This document shows, piece by piece, positions 6,750 through 15,848 of a DNA stretch of 64,000 nucleotides. How positions within the stretch are numbered: position 1 is the stretch's first letter; each line of letters starts with the position of its first letter. A program made the translations under genes and the position numbers. The DNA comes from JBBIUS01 sp037440105 (GTDB taxonomy: Bacteria; Patescibacteriota; Patescibacteriia; XYB2-FULL-38-15), in contig JBBIUS010000003.1 of the NCBI GenBank assembly GCA_037440105.1, positions 1-64,000 of the forward strand, given 5' to 3'. The notes under the pieces are model-generated. The model made no database searches and had not been told where the DNA came from. It saw nothing but the letters and a program-made list of their open reading frames with translations.

Positions 6750-8339
6750 ATGTCTTCAAAGGTTCTTTCAGCCGCAATAATCGGCTTGGACTGCGAATTG
6801 GTTGAAGTAGAAGCAGACATTTCTTCAGGTTTAGTAAGTTTTAATATTGTCGGTCTTCCTGACACCGCTATTCAAGAGTCAAAAGAGAGAATTAAAGCGG
6901 CTATCAAAAACAGTGGCCTCACATTCCCGCGCCCTCATGTAACAATTAACCTCGCGCCAGCCAATATTAAAAAAGAAGGGCCTTCTTATGATTTGCCAAT
7001 TGCCGTAAGTATCCTTCTGGCTTCGGGAGAAATCAAGAACGCTATTCCAACTAATTCTTTCCCGATCTTTGACAACCAGCCTCTGCAAAAAACCTTGTCA
7101 ATCTCAAAAGCGATTCCAGAAGCAATTTTTGTCGGGGAATTAGCTCTTGACGGTTCATTGCGTGGGGTACCGGGAATTTTATCGATTGCCCTTGCTGCTC
7201 GTAAATCTAAAATTAAAACTCTTTATCTGCCGAAAGATAATGCTAAAGAAGCTAGTCTAATTCCAGAACTTGAAATTTTCCCCGTTAGCAATCTTTTAGA
7301 ATTAGCAAATCACTTAAACAAAAAGAAGTTGATTCAATCTTATACTGGCGAAGTGCCAAAAATTATCCCACCTGAAATAGAAGATTGCAATGACATGGCC
7401 TATATCAAAGGCCAAGAACACGCTAAAAGAGCTTTAGAAATCGCCGCGGCAGGAGGACATAATGTTCTTTTAACTGGCCCACCTGGGTCTGGAAAAACAC
7501 TGCTGGCAAAATCAGCGCCGACTATTTTACCGGTTCCAACTTTAGAAGAAGCTTTTGAAATAACTCGCATTTTTAGTGTGGCCGGACTTATCCCACCGAA
7601 CGGCTCTTTAATTACAAAAAGGCCTTTTCGAAGTCCTCATCATACTGCTTCTTCGGTTGCTTTAGTCGGCGGCGGCGCTTGGCCTAAGCCCGGAGAAGTA
7701 AGTTTAGCTCACCGCGGCGTTCTTTTTTTAGACGAATTTCCTGAATTCCAGAGATCTGTTCTTGAAAGTTTAAGGCAGCCTCTTGAAGATGGCGTTGTAA
7801 CTATTTCGCGGGCCTCAGGAACTCTGCAGTTCCCAGCTAAATTCATTTTAATCGCTGCAAGAAACCCTTGCCCTTGCGGTTACTACGGCGACCCTCAAAA
7901 AAACTGCATTTGTTCCCCTTCTTCTATTTATAGGTATCAGAAAAAAATCTCTGGCCCACTGCTTGACCGCATTGATCTGCACGTTGAGGTGCCAAAAATA
8001 AAATTTGAAAAAATTATCGAAGAAAAACCGGCTGAACCCTCTTCAAAAATAAGAGAACGCGTTCAGAGAGCAAGAGATGTCCAAAGCAGGCGTTTTAAAA
8101 ATTTAAAAATTTTTACCAACTCAGAAATGAAAACTGCACAAATTAAGGAGTTTTGCAAAATTGACAGCCAAGCGCAAGAATTGCTCCGCCAGGCTATGCT
8201 CCAATTTCATTTGTCAGCCAGAGCTTACTTTAGAATCTTAAAAATAGCCCGAACAATTGCTGATTTAGCAGAAAGTGAAAAAATCCAAACAGTTCATTTA
8301 GCCGAAGCGTTACAATATAGGCCGAAAATATCAGAATAA
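6750..8339 (+). CDS. YifB/ComM-family Mg-chelatase-like AAA+ ATPase
   Basis: 529 aa, normal length. The N-terminal ChlI-like domain (about 20-190) has FNIVGLPDTAIQESKERI. The AAA+ core has Walker A GPPGSGKT (about residue 243), Walker B VLFLDEFPEF, and AARNPCPCGYYGD with its cysteine cluster. The C-terminal Mg-chelatase helical domain ends LAEALQYRP. Family members include ComM, a hexameric helicase that helps branch migration of DNA taken up in transformation; YifB in E. coli has no settled role. The product may be involved in recombination of incoming DNA, an inference from family. A U-rich hairpin at 8361-8400 ends the transcript. Confidence 0.92.
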   Translation: MSSKVLSAAIIGLDCELVEVEADISSGLVSFNIVGLPDTAIQESKERIKAAIKNSGLTFPRPHVTINLAPANIKKEGPSYDLPIAVSILLASGEIKNAIPTNSFPIFDNQPLQKTLSISKAIPEAIFVGELALDGSLRGVPGILSIALAARKSKIKTLYLPKDNAKEASLIPELEIFPVSNLLELANHLNKKKLIQSYTGEVPKIIPPEIEDCNDMAYIKGQEHAKRALEIAAAGGHNVLLTGPPGSGKTLLAKSAPTILPVPTLEEAFEITRIFSVAGLIPPNGSLITKRPFRSPHHTASSVALVGGGAWPKPGEVSLAHRGVLFLDEFPEFQRSVLESLRQPLEDGVVTISRASGTLQFPAKFILIAARNPCPCGYYGDPQKNCICSPSSIYRYQKKISGPLLDRIDLHVEVPKIKFEKIIEEKPAEPSSKIRERVQRARDVQSRRFKNLKIFTNSEMKTAQIKEFCKIDSQAQELLRQAMLQFHLSARAYFRILKIARTIADLAESEKIQTVHLAEALQYRPKISE

Positions 8340-8360
8340 TTTACCCTAAACAATTTTAAA

Positions 8361-8400
8361 AAACAGAGTATCTTCTTTTGAAATACTTTGTTTTTTATTT
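8361..8400 (+). terminator. terminator after the YifB/ComM gene
   Basis: AAACAGAGTAT (8361-8371) pairs with ATACTTTGTTT (8383-8393) with one G-U pair, followed by TTTATTTT. It lies 22 bases after the stop codon. Confidence 0.7.
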
Positions 8401-8475
8401 TGTCATTCTTAAATTTTTATGTCGAAGTCGTTTATTAAATATGCCAAAAAGTAAGTTTAAGGGGTGAATATAAAT

Positions 8476-8511
8476 AAACCACTTTTGGTCCGATCGGACC
8501 AAAAGTGGTTT
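8476..8511. repeat. perfect 36-bp palindrome between convergent genes
   Basis: The half-site AAACCACTTTTGGTCCGA is followed at once by its exact reverse complement, 18 + 18 with no spacer. There is no strong U-tract on either side. It may be a bidirectional transcription barrier for the yifB-like gene and the convergent peptidase gene, or a protein-binding site. Confidence 0.85.
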
Positions 8512-8564
8512 ATAAAAATTTCTTCTTTCAATTTTTATTTACAGCAATTCACCGTTATCCATCT

Positions 8565-9923
8565 TTACCTAATGTAATTTAATGGATTATTTCTTCGACC
8601 GTTGATTATAACTTCAAAATGAAGATGAGAACCAGTTGACCAACCTGTTGAACCCATTATGCCGATTGTTTGGCCTCTTGAAACCTCGTCTCCTTTTTTT
8701 ACTAAAAATTTACTAAGGTGACCGTAACGAGTAATTATGCCATTGCCATGATCAATGTCTATTTTGTTACCATAGCCGCCGTTCCAACCAGCAAAGATTA
8801 CCTTCCCGCTCTCTGCCGCAAAAATCGGAGAAGTAAGATCTCCATCAATATCAAGGCCGCTGTGTCTCCAAGTAAAGTACTGGGTAATAACATGTCCAGA
8901 AGTTGGCCAAACCATCCGAGAACGTGAAGGGGGTGCTGAGGGCGGAACAAAGAATTCTCGCACCCTGGCAAGGGTTGAAGTTGTTCGTTTGGGAGGAGGC
9001 GGTGAAATTTTCCCATCAGGAATTATTAATATTTCTCCTTGGACGATATCTTTTTCATCGGTTAATTTATTAAATTCTATAATCTTTTCTGCGTCAGCAG
9101 AATACATTTTAGCAATCTTAGTCAAAGTTTCTCCTTTTTGGATTTGATGACTAACTCCTGTGACCGGCAAAATTTTTAATTTATCTCCTGGCCTGATTAA
9201 ACTATTTGAATTCAAGTTATTAGCCCAAAGAACGGTATTGACGCTAATATTAAATTTTTGAGCGATGGTGCTAATGGTGTCCCCGCCTTCCACTACATAA
9301 GTGATAATTTCTGTTCTGGTTTCTGCTCCGTCAAAAACCACCTCGGACTTAATTAAAACGCTTTCCTCGCTTTCCCGGCTAGAGAATACCTGCTGCTCCT
9401 TTTTTCTATCAATAACTGGTGATTGAATATTTTCATCAATATACCTTGCTACCTGAGGCTGTCCTGCCGCTCCTTCAATCAATTCGAGTTCTTCTCCTCC
9501 GCTAACTAAAGAGTGCAGAATACTTCTCTGCCCAATCCGCCCTGGATCAATCGGAATTTCTCGAGCATTGATATTTGCGGTTGAGATAAAAATAGTAATA
9601 ACAATCAAAACGAAATGAACAACTGAGCGACGAGTTAAAGGATAAAAAAGTTTGTTTTTCGCTGGCAAAAAAATTTTTAAAAACCATCTTTTAAAAAAGA
9701 GATAAATTTTGTATAATTTTATTAAAATAAATTTAAAAATAATTTTCCCGGCAACAAATAAAATTTTAAAAACAAAAAATAAAACAAGGGATAAAAATTT
9801 TTTTAAAATAATTAATCCCTTAAAAAGAAAAAGTAAAATTTTGACTGCTGCGTTCCTAATCGATCTTTGCCAACCCTTTTTTTCAAGACCCCTTTTCTGA
9901 GAGAATTGATAGAAAGGCTTCAT
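8565..9923 (-). CDS. LysM-containing M23 metallopeptidase (cell-wall endopeptidase)
   Basis: 452 aa from ATG 9923. A longer frame to 10046 exists but would run through a promoter (9937-9965), so the shorter start is chosen. The N-terminus has a basic stretch and several hydrophobic segments (about 20-60 and 95-118), then a polar linker. Two LysM repeats follow (YVVEGGDTISTIAQKFNIS and SHQIQKGETLTKIAKMYS), each about 45 aa, that bind peptidoglycan. The C-terminal M23 domain keeps HSGLDIDGD, the GGYGNKIDIDHGNG strand and HLHFEV, the zinc ligands and catalytic His. It likely acts outside the membrane on peptidoglycan cross-links. It is convergent with the YifB/ComM gene. Confidence 0.92.
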   Translation of the reverse strand: MKPFYQFSQKRGLEKKGWQRSIRNAAVKILLFLFKGLIILKKFLSLVLFFVFKILFVAGKIIFKFILIKLYKIYLFFKRWFLKIFLPAKNKLFYPLTRRSVVHFVLIVITIFISTANINAREIPIDPGRIGQRSILHSLVSGGEELELIEGAAGQPQVARYIDENIQSPVIDRKKEQQVFSSRESEESVLIKSEVVFDGAETRTEIITYVVEGGDTISTIAQKFNISVNTVLWANNLNSNSLIRPGDKLKILPVTGVSHQIQKGETLTKIAKMYSADAEKIIEFNKLTDEKDIVQGEILIIPDGKISPPPPKRTTSTLARVREFFVPPSAPPSRSRMVWPTSGHVITQYFTWRHSGLDIDGDLTSPIFAAESGKVIFAGWNGGYGNKIDIDHGNGIITRYGHLSKFLVKKGDEVSRGQTIGIMGSTGWSTGSHLHFEVIINGRRNNPLNYIR

Positions 9924-9936
9924 AAATCTATTTAAA

Positions 9937-9965
9937 AGGATACATTTTAAAAGCACCCTTGTCAA
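9937..9965 (-). promoter_or_regulatory. promoter of the LysM/M23 gene, near-leaderless
   Basis: On the minus strand: TTGACA (9960-9965), 17-base spacer, TATCCT (9937-9942). The predicted start near 9930 is only about 7 bases before the ATG at 9923, so the mRNA would be leaderless or nearly so. Confidence 0.65.
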
Positions 9966-10047
9966 GGATTTGCACATGATGAGTACATCGGTAACACAGA
10001 AGCCACTTTTAACTATTTTTGAAGCTCTTTGCTTTTCTAAATCCATA

Positions 10048-10140
10048 GAAGCGGAAAAACGCGGAAGATAACGCTGATTAACGCAGAAACATATTGAGAT
10101 TCCGCGTTCTTCTGCGTAGTTATCAGCGTTGTTCTGCTTC
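10048..10140. repeat. imperfect inverted repeat, intergenic
   Basis: Arms of about 40 bases (GAAGC...GATAACGCTGAT...ACGCAGAA against TTCTGCGT...ATCAGCGTT...GCTTC) face each other. Similar ACGCGGAA/CCAGCG wording recurs at 16160-16310 near dnaA. It fills part of the 430-base gap between the M23 gene start and hppA. The rest of that gap holds the M23 promoter and an isolated TTATCCACA at 10277-10285. Confidence 0.6.
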
Positions 10141-10352
10141 TATACTTTATTCTGAATAAGAATAAAAGTATCAAAGTGAGCAAAGGCGATGTGTTACCAA
10201 TGTGTTTCATCTTTAGCAGGATTAATTCTGCCTTTTTACAAATAAGGTTTATGCTGCTTTACAGTTTTATTTTCATTTATCCACATTTACAAAATTTTTT
10301 AAAAATGTAAATTTAATATAAATAACAGCTTTAACTATTAATTTTCAACTGT

Positions 10353-12374
10353 ATGACCCCTTCACTAATTTTTGCCTTAAGCGCATCGGTTTTAGCTATC
10401 TTGTACGGCCTACTCTTAATTAAATGGGTTTTAAAATTGCCGGCTGGCGATTCTAAAATGCAGTCAATTGCTGCGGCAATTCAAGAAGGAGCAAAAGCCT
10501 ATCTTGGACGGCAGTATAAAACAGTAACCGCTGTCGCAGTGATTTTGTTTATCCTTTTGCTTTTTCTTGGAATAAGCACAGCCTTTGGTTTTGTTCTCGG
10601 GGCGACTGCTTCTGCCCTAGCAGGTTATATTGGTATGATGGTTTCGGTTAGAGCAAACGTAAGAACAACTGAGGCTGCCAAAAAGGGACTAAAAGAGGCT
10701 ATGGCCGTAGCCTTCCGCGGCGGAACCGTTACTGGACTTTTGGTTGTTGGCCTTGGGCTTTTGGCTGTGACTGGATTTTTCACTATTTTAATTCATATCT
10801 TCAATTTTGAACCAAAAGAAGCGGTTAAAGCTTTGATCGGTTTAGGTTTCGGCGGATCGCTAATTTCAGTTTTTGCCCGTTTGGGCGGCGGCATTTACAC
10901 AAAGGGGGCTGATGTCGGCGCTGATTTGGTTGGCAAAGTTGAGGCAGGTATTCCAGAAGATGACCCAAGAAACCCAGCCGTGATTGCTGACAATGTCGGC
11001 GACAATGTTGGCGATTGCGCTGGCATGGCGGCTGATCTTTTTGAAACTTATGCCGTTTCTGCTATTGCCGCAATGCTTTTGGGCGCTTTGCTTCTGCCAG
11101 ATTTCTCAAACTCCCTTATTTATCCTTTAGTATTGGGTGGAGCCGCAATCGTCTGTTCAATTATTGGCACTCTTTTTGTTCGCTTAGGAAAAAAACAAAA
11201 AATTATGAACGCTCTTTACAAAGGTTTAACAGGAAGCGCTGTCCTTGCTGCTTTAGTCTTTTACCCAATCACCAATTGGCTTATGACTGGCAATGGGCAA
11301 TTTGCTACCTGGAAACTTTACCTTGTATCACTGATTGGTATTATTGTAACTTTCGGCATGATGGCAATTACTGAATATTACACTTCTAAAAAATATCGAC
11401 CGGTCCAAGAAATTGCCAAATCTTCAACTACTGGCCATGGGACAAATATTATTACTGGCCTTGCCATGTCAATGGAAGCGACAGCTCTCCCCGTCCTTTT
11501 AATTGTCGCTGGCATTTTGCTTTCTTTCTGGTTGGCTGGAATTTACGGCGTGGCTATCGCTGTTATGACAATGCTCTCTATGACCGGCATTATTGTGGCG
11601 ATTGACGCTTTTGGCCCAATCACTGACAACGCAGGCGGCATCGCTGAAATGGCTGACTTGCCAGAAGAAGTTCGCAAAGTAACTGACCCGCTCGATGCAG
11701 TTGGCAACACAACAAAGGCCGTAACCAAAGCCTATGCCATTGCTTCGGCTGGCCTTGCCGCTTTGGTTTTATTTTCTTCCTATGTTCATGAAATTATCAC
11801 CCTAGGGTGGCAAGATAAAATTTTTGATTTGGCTGACCCAAAAATTATTGCTGGTTTATTTATCGGCGGACTATTGCCGTATCTTTTCGCTTCAATGGCC
11901 ATGCGGGCCGTTGGCAAAGCCGGTGGAAAGGTTGTCGAAGAAGTACGACGACAGTGGAAAGAAATTAAAGGTCTAATGGAAGGTACTGCCAAAGCAGATT
12001 ATGCCAAATGCGTTGATATTGTTACCAAGTCAGCCATTAGACAAATGATTGTCCCTGCTCTCATCCCAGTCCTGGCTCCAATTTTAGTCGGTTTTCTTTT
12101 AGGACCAAAAGCTCTCGGCGGACTTTTGGTTGGTTCAATTATTACCGGCCTTTTTGTTGCTATTTCCATGACTTCTGGCGGAGCAGCTTGGGATAATGCT
12201 AAAAAATATATTGAAGAAGGGAATTACGGCGGTAAAGGCTCACCTGCCCATGCCGCAGCGGTAACTGGAGATACAGTTGGTGATCCTTATAAGGATACAG
12301 CTGGGCCGGCTATAAATCCAATGATAAAAGTGCTAAATATTGTCGCTCTATTAATAATTAGTTTGTTAATTTAA
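10353..12374 (+). CDS. hppA: membrane-bound proton-pumping pyrophosphatase, K+-independent type
   Basis: 673 aa with about 16 hydrophobic segments, normal for the family. The pyrophosphate-binding signature is intact: [20 protein letters not shown] (about 187-206) followed by [16 protein letters not shown]-terminal motifs are [15 protein letters not shown] and [20 protein letters not shown]. It couples PPi hydrolysis to ion pumping across the cytoplasmic membrane. In [18 protein letters not shown] the Lys after GNTT is the residue known to replace potassium in the K+-independent H+-pumping subfamily, so proton transport without K+ is inferred. Such an enzyme can save energy in fermentative cells by using PPi from biosynthesis. 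A strong palindromic terminator follows. Confidence 0.95.
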   Translation: MTPSLIFALSASVLAILYGLLLIKWVLKLPAGDSKMQSIAAAIQEGAKAYLGRQYKTVTAVAVILFILLLFLGISTAFGFVLGATASALAGYIGMMVSVRANVRTTEAAKKGLKEAMAVAFRGGTVTGLLVVGLGLLAVTGFFTILIHIFNFEPKEAVKALIGLGFGGSLISVFARLGGGIYTKGADVGADLVGKVEAGIPEDDPRNPAVIADNVGDNVGDCAGMAADLFETYAVSAIAAMLLGALLLPDFSNSLIYPLVLGGAAIVCSIIGTLFVRLGKKQKIMNALYKGLTGSAVLAALVFYPITNWLMTGNGQFATWKLYLVSLIGIIVTFGMMAITEYYTSKKYRPVQEIAKSSTTGHGTNIITGLAMSMEATALPVLLIVAGILLSFWLAGIYGVAIAVMTMLSMTGIIVAIDAFGPITDNAGGIAEMADLPEEVRKVTDPLDAVGNTTKAVTKAYAIASAGLAALVLFSSYVHEIITLGWQDKIFDLADPKIIAGLFIGGLLPYLFASMAMRAVGKAGGKVVEEVRRQWKEIKGLMEGTAKADYAKCVDIVTKSAIRQMIVPALIPVLAPILVGFLLGPKALGGLLVGSIITGLFVAISMTSGGAAWDNAKKYIEEGNYGGKGSPAHAAAVTGDTVGDPYKDTAGPAINPMIKVLNIVALLIISLLI

Positions 12375-12396
12375 AAACCTGCGTTAAACATTTTAA

Positions 12397-12424
12397 AAAA
12401 AGATCGTTTTAAAACGATCTTTTT
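12397..12424 (+). terminator. intrinsic terminator after hppA
   Basis: AAAAAGATCGTTTT (12397-12410) is followed directly by its reverse complement (12411-12424), then GTTTTT. Being A-rich before and T-rich after, it could act in both directions. Confidence 0.85.
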
Positions 12425-12477
12425 GTTTTTTAGCGAGTTTTCTTTTTGTGCCCTATTAAAATTGCTATGTACAAATT

Positions 12478-12506
12478 TTGACAAAAAATCAAAATTTAGT
12501 TAATTT
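12478..12506 (+). promoter_or_regulatory. promoter of tig
   Basis: TTGACA (12478-12483), 17-base spacer, TAATTT (12501-12506), 8 bases before the tig ATG at 12515. The start would lie at or very near the ATG, implying a leaderless or very short leader. Confidence 0.5.
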
Positions 12507-12514
12507 TGTAGAAT

Positions 12515-13795
12515 ATGAAAACTAACATTCAAAAATTACCAAAAAGTCAAATCGAAATTGAGGTTGAACTCAGCCAAGAGGAAATGCAGCCTTTTCTTGA
12601 AAAAGCTGCGCAAGAAATCTCTAAAGAAAAGAAAATTAATGGCTTTAGGCCAGGCAACGCACCATTTAAAATTCTAAAAGAACAAATTGGAGAGATGGCT
12701 ATTCACGAACGTGCTGCAGAAAAAGCAGCGCAAAAAAGTTATGTTGAGGTGATAAAAAAAGAAAACTTAGAGGTCATCGGCCAGCCAGAGATTGAAATTT
12801 TAAAACTAGCTCCTGAGAATCCTTTTATCTTTAAAGCTCGCATTTCCGTTCTTCCTGAAATTAAATTATCTAATTACAGGAAAATCAAAATTAAAAAAAG
12901 AAAAATCGAAGTCAAAGAACAAGAAGTGGATCAAATTCTTCATGACCTGCAAAAAATGCAAACAAAAGAAAAATTAGTCAGGAGGCCAGCCGGCTGCCAT
13001 GACAAAATAATAGTAGACATGGAAATTTCGCATGACAAAGTACCTATCGAGGGAGGAAAGGCTCTGGGGCACACAATCTATCTTGATGAACCGTATTATA
13101 TTCCCGGCCTCTCTGATCAGCTAATCGGCCTTTCTAGCGGGCAAACCAAAGAATTTTCTCTTCCATTCCCAAAAGAACATTACCAAAAAAATTTGGCTGG
13201 GAAAATGGCTGATTTTAAAATCACTGTCAAAGAAGTTTTTGAGTTAGAACACCCGGTGCTTGACGATGAATTTGCCAAAAGTTTGGGACAAAAAAATTTT
13301 TTTGACTTAAAAAATTTAATTCGCAACAATCTAAAACAAGAACACGAGCAGAAGGAAAAGGAACGGCTTGAAATTGAAATTTTAGAAAAAATAGTTGAGG
13401 ACTCGCGGTTTGGCGATCTACCAGAAATTCTCATCAACGCTGAAGCGCACAAAATGGTTCATGAACTTGAAGACAGTATTACTTCACGCGGCATTGAATT
13501 TGATGCCTATCTTGGAAAAATTGGCAAAACCCGAGACCAAATTCTTTTAGATTTTGCTCCTCAGGCCGTAAAACGAATTAAAACAGCGCTCGTAATCTCT
13601 GAAATCGCAAAAGTAGAAAATATCAAAGTAGATGAGAAAGAAATTGATAACGAAATAGAAAAAGTTTTGGAAATTTACAAAGATAACTCAGAAATACATG
13701 AAAGAATAAAATCGGAAGAATCGCGCCAATATTTAAAAAATGTGCTTCGCAACAGAAAAGTAATTGAATTTTTAAAAAAATGCGCTGCAGAATAG
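12515..13795 (+). CDS. tig: trigger factor (ribosome-associated chaperone, PPIase)
   Basis: 426 aa, normal length. The N-terminal ribosome-binding domain has the signature NGFRPGNAPFKIL (about residues 42-54), which docks near protein L23 at the exit tunnel. A FKBP-like peptidyl-prolyl isomerase domain follows (about 155-245, with PGLSDQLIGLSSGQTKEF). The C-terminal helical arm domain (about 255-426) is rich in Glu and Lys. It binds nascent chains. The gene has its own promoter after the hppA terminator and is followed 14 bases later by a phosphodiesterase gene on the same strand, possibly co-transcribed. No clpP/clpX genes follow, unlike many bacteria. Confidence 0.95.
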   Translation: MKTNIQKLPKSQIEIEVELSQEEMQPFLEKAAQEISKEKKINGFRPGNAPFKILKEQIGEMAIHERAAEKAAQKSYVEVIKKENLEVIGQPEIEILKLAPENPFIFKARISVLPEIKLSNYRKIKIKKRKIEVKEQEVDQILHDLQKMQTKEKLVRRPAGCHDKIIVDMEISHDKVPIEGGKALGHTIYLDEPYYIPGLSDQLIGLSSGQTKEFSLPFPKEHYQKNLAGKMADFKITVKEVFELEHPVLDDEFAKSLGQKNFFDLKNLIRNNLKQEHEQKEKERLEIEILEKIVEDSRFGDLPEILINAEAHKMVHELEDSITSRGIEFDAYLGKIGKTRDQILLDFAPQAVKRIKTALVISEIAKVENIKVDEKEIDNEIEKVLEIYKDNSEIHERIKSEESRQYLKNVLRNRKVIEFLKKCAAE

Positions 13796-13809
13796 GTCAT
13801 TTTTAAATT

Positions 13810-14310
13810 ATGAAAATCGCTATTTTTTCCGATAGCCACGACAATATCCCAAACCTAGAAAAATTTTTGACCTGGTGCAAAAAAAATAAAATTGAACAAC
13901 TAATCTTTTGCGGCGATCTCTCTACTCCGACAACTTTAAAAGAAATTTTGGAATTAAAATTTAAAGGTGAAATCCACATAGTATTTGGAAATGTTAGCGA
14001 TAAAGAACTCGAGCCGCGAGCGGCCGCGCAGTCTTCGAATGTCGTCCATCACGGCGAAGTAGGCAAAACAAAAATAGACGGCAAAAAAATTGCCTTCACT
14101 CACTTTCCACAAAAAGCAAAAAAACTAGCTCAAAGCGGCAAGTACGACATAGTCTTTTATGGGCACACTCATAAACCATGGAAAGAAAAAATAGGCAACT
14201 GCCAATTAGTAAATCCAGGTAATCTGGCCGGGATTTTTTATAAAGCCACTTTCGCGATCTATAACACCAAAACCAATAAACTGGAATTAAAAATTTTAGA
14301 AAATCTATGA
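13810..14310 (+). CDS. YfcE/MJ0936-family metallophosphoesterase
   Basis: 166 aa. The calcineurin-like metal-binding motifs occur in order: MKIAIFSDSHDN (D-x-H), FCGDLS (GD), VFGNVSD (GNxD-like), THFP and YGHTHKPW (GHTH), then NPGNLAG. The small single-domain size fits the YfcE/MJ0936 group, phosphodiesterases with broad activity in vitro and unclear cell substrates. The stop overlaps the next ATG by 4 bases, so it is translationally coupled to the inositol-monophosphatase-like gene. Together they may act on a phosphorylated polyol or nucleotide, but this is only a contextual inference. Confidence 0.85.
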   Translation: MKIAIFSDSHDNIPNLEKFLTWCKKNKIEQLIFCGDLSTPTTLKEILELKFKGEIHIVFGNVSDKELEPRAAAQSSNVVHHGEVGKTKIDGKKIAFTHFPQKAKKLAQSGKYDIVFYGHTHKPWKEKIGNCQLVNPGNLAGIFYKATFAIYNTKTNKLELKILENL

Positions 14311-15077
14311 AAAAAATTGCAATTTTTGCTGTCCAGAAAGCTGGCCAACACCTACTAAAAGAATTCAGGAAATTCTCTTTAAGTAAGATAAAAGCCAAAG
14401 ATAAACACGAGATTGTTACGCCAGCTGACTTAATGTCTGAAAAAATAATCCTCAATCTTATCCAAAAAAAATTTCCAGGGCATAGCATTATGACCGAAGA
14501 AAGTGGCAAGATAACAAAAAAATCACCTTTTGTCTGGGTGATTGACCCCCTTGATGGAACAACTAATTTTACTATGAAAAATCCTATCTGGAGTGTGGCA
14601 GTCAGCCTTTGGAAATGGGGTAAACCGCTTTTTGGTATTGTTTTCGCACCAGCTCTAGATGAAATGTATACAGCAGAAATTAATAAAGGTTCATATCTTA
14701 ACAGCAAAAAAATCAACGTTTCAAAAAAAGCCAAAATTTCAGGGTCCCTTCTTACCTTTTGCCACGGTCATCATGAAAAAAGCATTAAAAAAACAATCAA
14801 ACTTTATCAAAAATTCAAACTTGCCGCCCGCGATCTCCGCCAGCTTGGTTCAGCAGCCATTGAGATGGGTTTTGTCGCAGCCGGGAGAACAGAATCAATC
14901 ATGATTCCAGGCGCTCATCCGTGGGATGTTGCAGCAGGGACACTTATTGTCAGGGAAGCCGGAGGCCGGGTCACTGATTTTTTTGGTAATGATTGGAATT
15001 TAAAAAGCAGGGATATGCTAGCAAGCAACGGCTTAGTCCATCAAAAACTGTTGAAAACGATTAAACAAATTATTTAA
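14307..15077 (+). CDS. inositol monophosphatase-family phosphatase
   Basis: 256 aa, normal length. Metal-binding motifs of the lithium-sensitive phosphatase family are present: ETPAD-like HEIVTPADLMSEK, MTEESG (about residue 65), VIDPLDGTTNF (about residue 78) and near the C-terminus HPWDVAAGTLIVREAGG. Members dephosphorylate inositol monophosphate, fructose-1,6-bisphosphate, PAP or histidinol phosphate; which one cannot be told from sequence alone. It is coupled to the upstream phosphodiesterase (ATGA overlap). Its last 8 bases overlap the end of the convergent yidD. Confidence 0.9.
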   Translation: MKKIAIFAVQKAGQHLLKEFRKFSLSKIKAKDKHEIVTPADLMSEKIILNLIQKKFPGHSIMTEESGKITKKSPFVWVIDPLDGTTNFTMKNPIWSVAVSLWKWGKPLFGIVFAPALDEMYTAEINKGSYLNSKKINVSKKAKISGSLLTFCHGHHEKSIKKTIKLYQKFKLAARDLRQLGSAAIEMGFVAAGRTESIMIPGAHPWDVAAGTLIVREAGGRVTDFFGNDWNLKSRDMLASNGLVHQKLLKTIKQII

Positions 15078-15324
15078 GTGGGTCATATCCTCCCTTTGAA
15101 AATGGATTGCAACGCAGAACCCGCCAAATTGCCTTTACGCCTCCTCTAAAAATACCGTACCTTAAAATCGCTTGATAGGCGTATTCGGAACAAGTAGGTC
15201 TAAAACGGCAAAAACCAAAAGGGAAAAACTTTGAAAAAAAACCGTGATCAAAAGAAAGGGTCTTTTGGTAAATTTTAATCAGCCAGAGAACTACGGCGCG
15301 AATCCAAAAAGTAAAATAACTCAT
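15070..15324 (-). CDS. yidD: membrane protein insertion efficiency factor
   Basis: 84 aa from ATG 15324, the usual size; the frame runs upstream to 15396 but the extra residues are not family-like. Motifs: LWLIKIYQKTLS, then GFCRFRPTCSEYAYQAILRYG and GGVKAIWRVLRCNPFSKGGYDP, the cysteine-containing signature of YidD. The protein lies at the inner face of the membrane and aids YidC-dependent insertion. It sits in the conserved rpmH-rnpA-yidD order, although yidC itself does not follow. The 145-base gap to rnpA holds no gene that I can see. Confidence 0.93.
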   Translation of the reverse strand: MSYFTFWIRAVVLWLIKIYQKTLSFDHGFFSKFFPFGFCRFRPTCSEYAYQAILRYGIFRGGVKAIWRVLRCNPFSKGGYDPLK

Positions 15325-15469
15325 ATTACTAAAAAAATAATAAATTATTATTGTTAGGCAGCCTGGGGCTGTTTGACTCCACACGAATTTAACCACGAGA
15401 ACTTTTTATTTCAAAGTTTGGTTTTTTACATGGCTTCGGGCGAATTATTGAACTAATTAGATGAACCGC

Positions 15470-15817
15470 TTAATTTTTTTTGAAAAAGCCTTTTTCCTTT
15501 AAACCCCTTTCAACAATTTCTTCAATTTCCCAATAATCTTTCTCTAAAATTTTGGGCAAAGCAATGATTAAAAAATCGTAGCCTAATTTTATTAATTCGA
15601 TTTTGGACCTAATTATTTCGCGGAGCTGCCTTTTAACTTTATTTCTTTGGACAGCTTTTTTTGATACTTTAGTTCCGACAACAAAGCCGAATCTTGAAAT
15701 ATTTAAATTATTTTTAAGCACTTTAAATCCTATTGCTTCTTTAAAAAAGAACCTGCCGTTCTTCCAGACTTTTTCAAAATCTTTCTTTTTGACAAGACGA
15801 TGCTTTTTGGGTAACAT
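15470..15817 (-). CDS. rnpA: ribonuclease P protein component
   Basis: 115 aa, normal. The N-terminus MLPKKHRLVKKKDFEKVWKN and the RNR signature KKAVQRNKVKRQLREIIR are characteristic. It is the protein subunit that helps the RNase P RNA bind pre-tRNA leaders. It lies downstream of rpmH and upstream of yidD on the minus strand, the conserved origin-proximal arrangement. The RNase P RNA gene is not found in this window. The gap between rpmH and rnpA is unusually long (147 bases) and contains the inverted-repeat structure at 15849-15942. Confidence 0.95.
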   Translation of the reverse strand: MLPKKHRLVKKKDFEKVWKNGRFFFKEAIGFKVLKNNLNISRFGFVVGTKVSKKAVQRNKVKRQLREIIRSKIELIKLGYDFLIIALPKILEKDYWEIEEIVERGLKEKGFFKKN

Positions 15818-15848
15818 AACTTCGTTGGGAGTTTAAATCTTATTAGTG

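Noticed and set aside
10277..10285. A perfect TTATCCACA (DnaA box) upstream of hppA
   Set aside because: A single 9-mer, far from dnaA, in AT-rich sequence. It could arise by chance and no cluster surrounds it.
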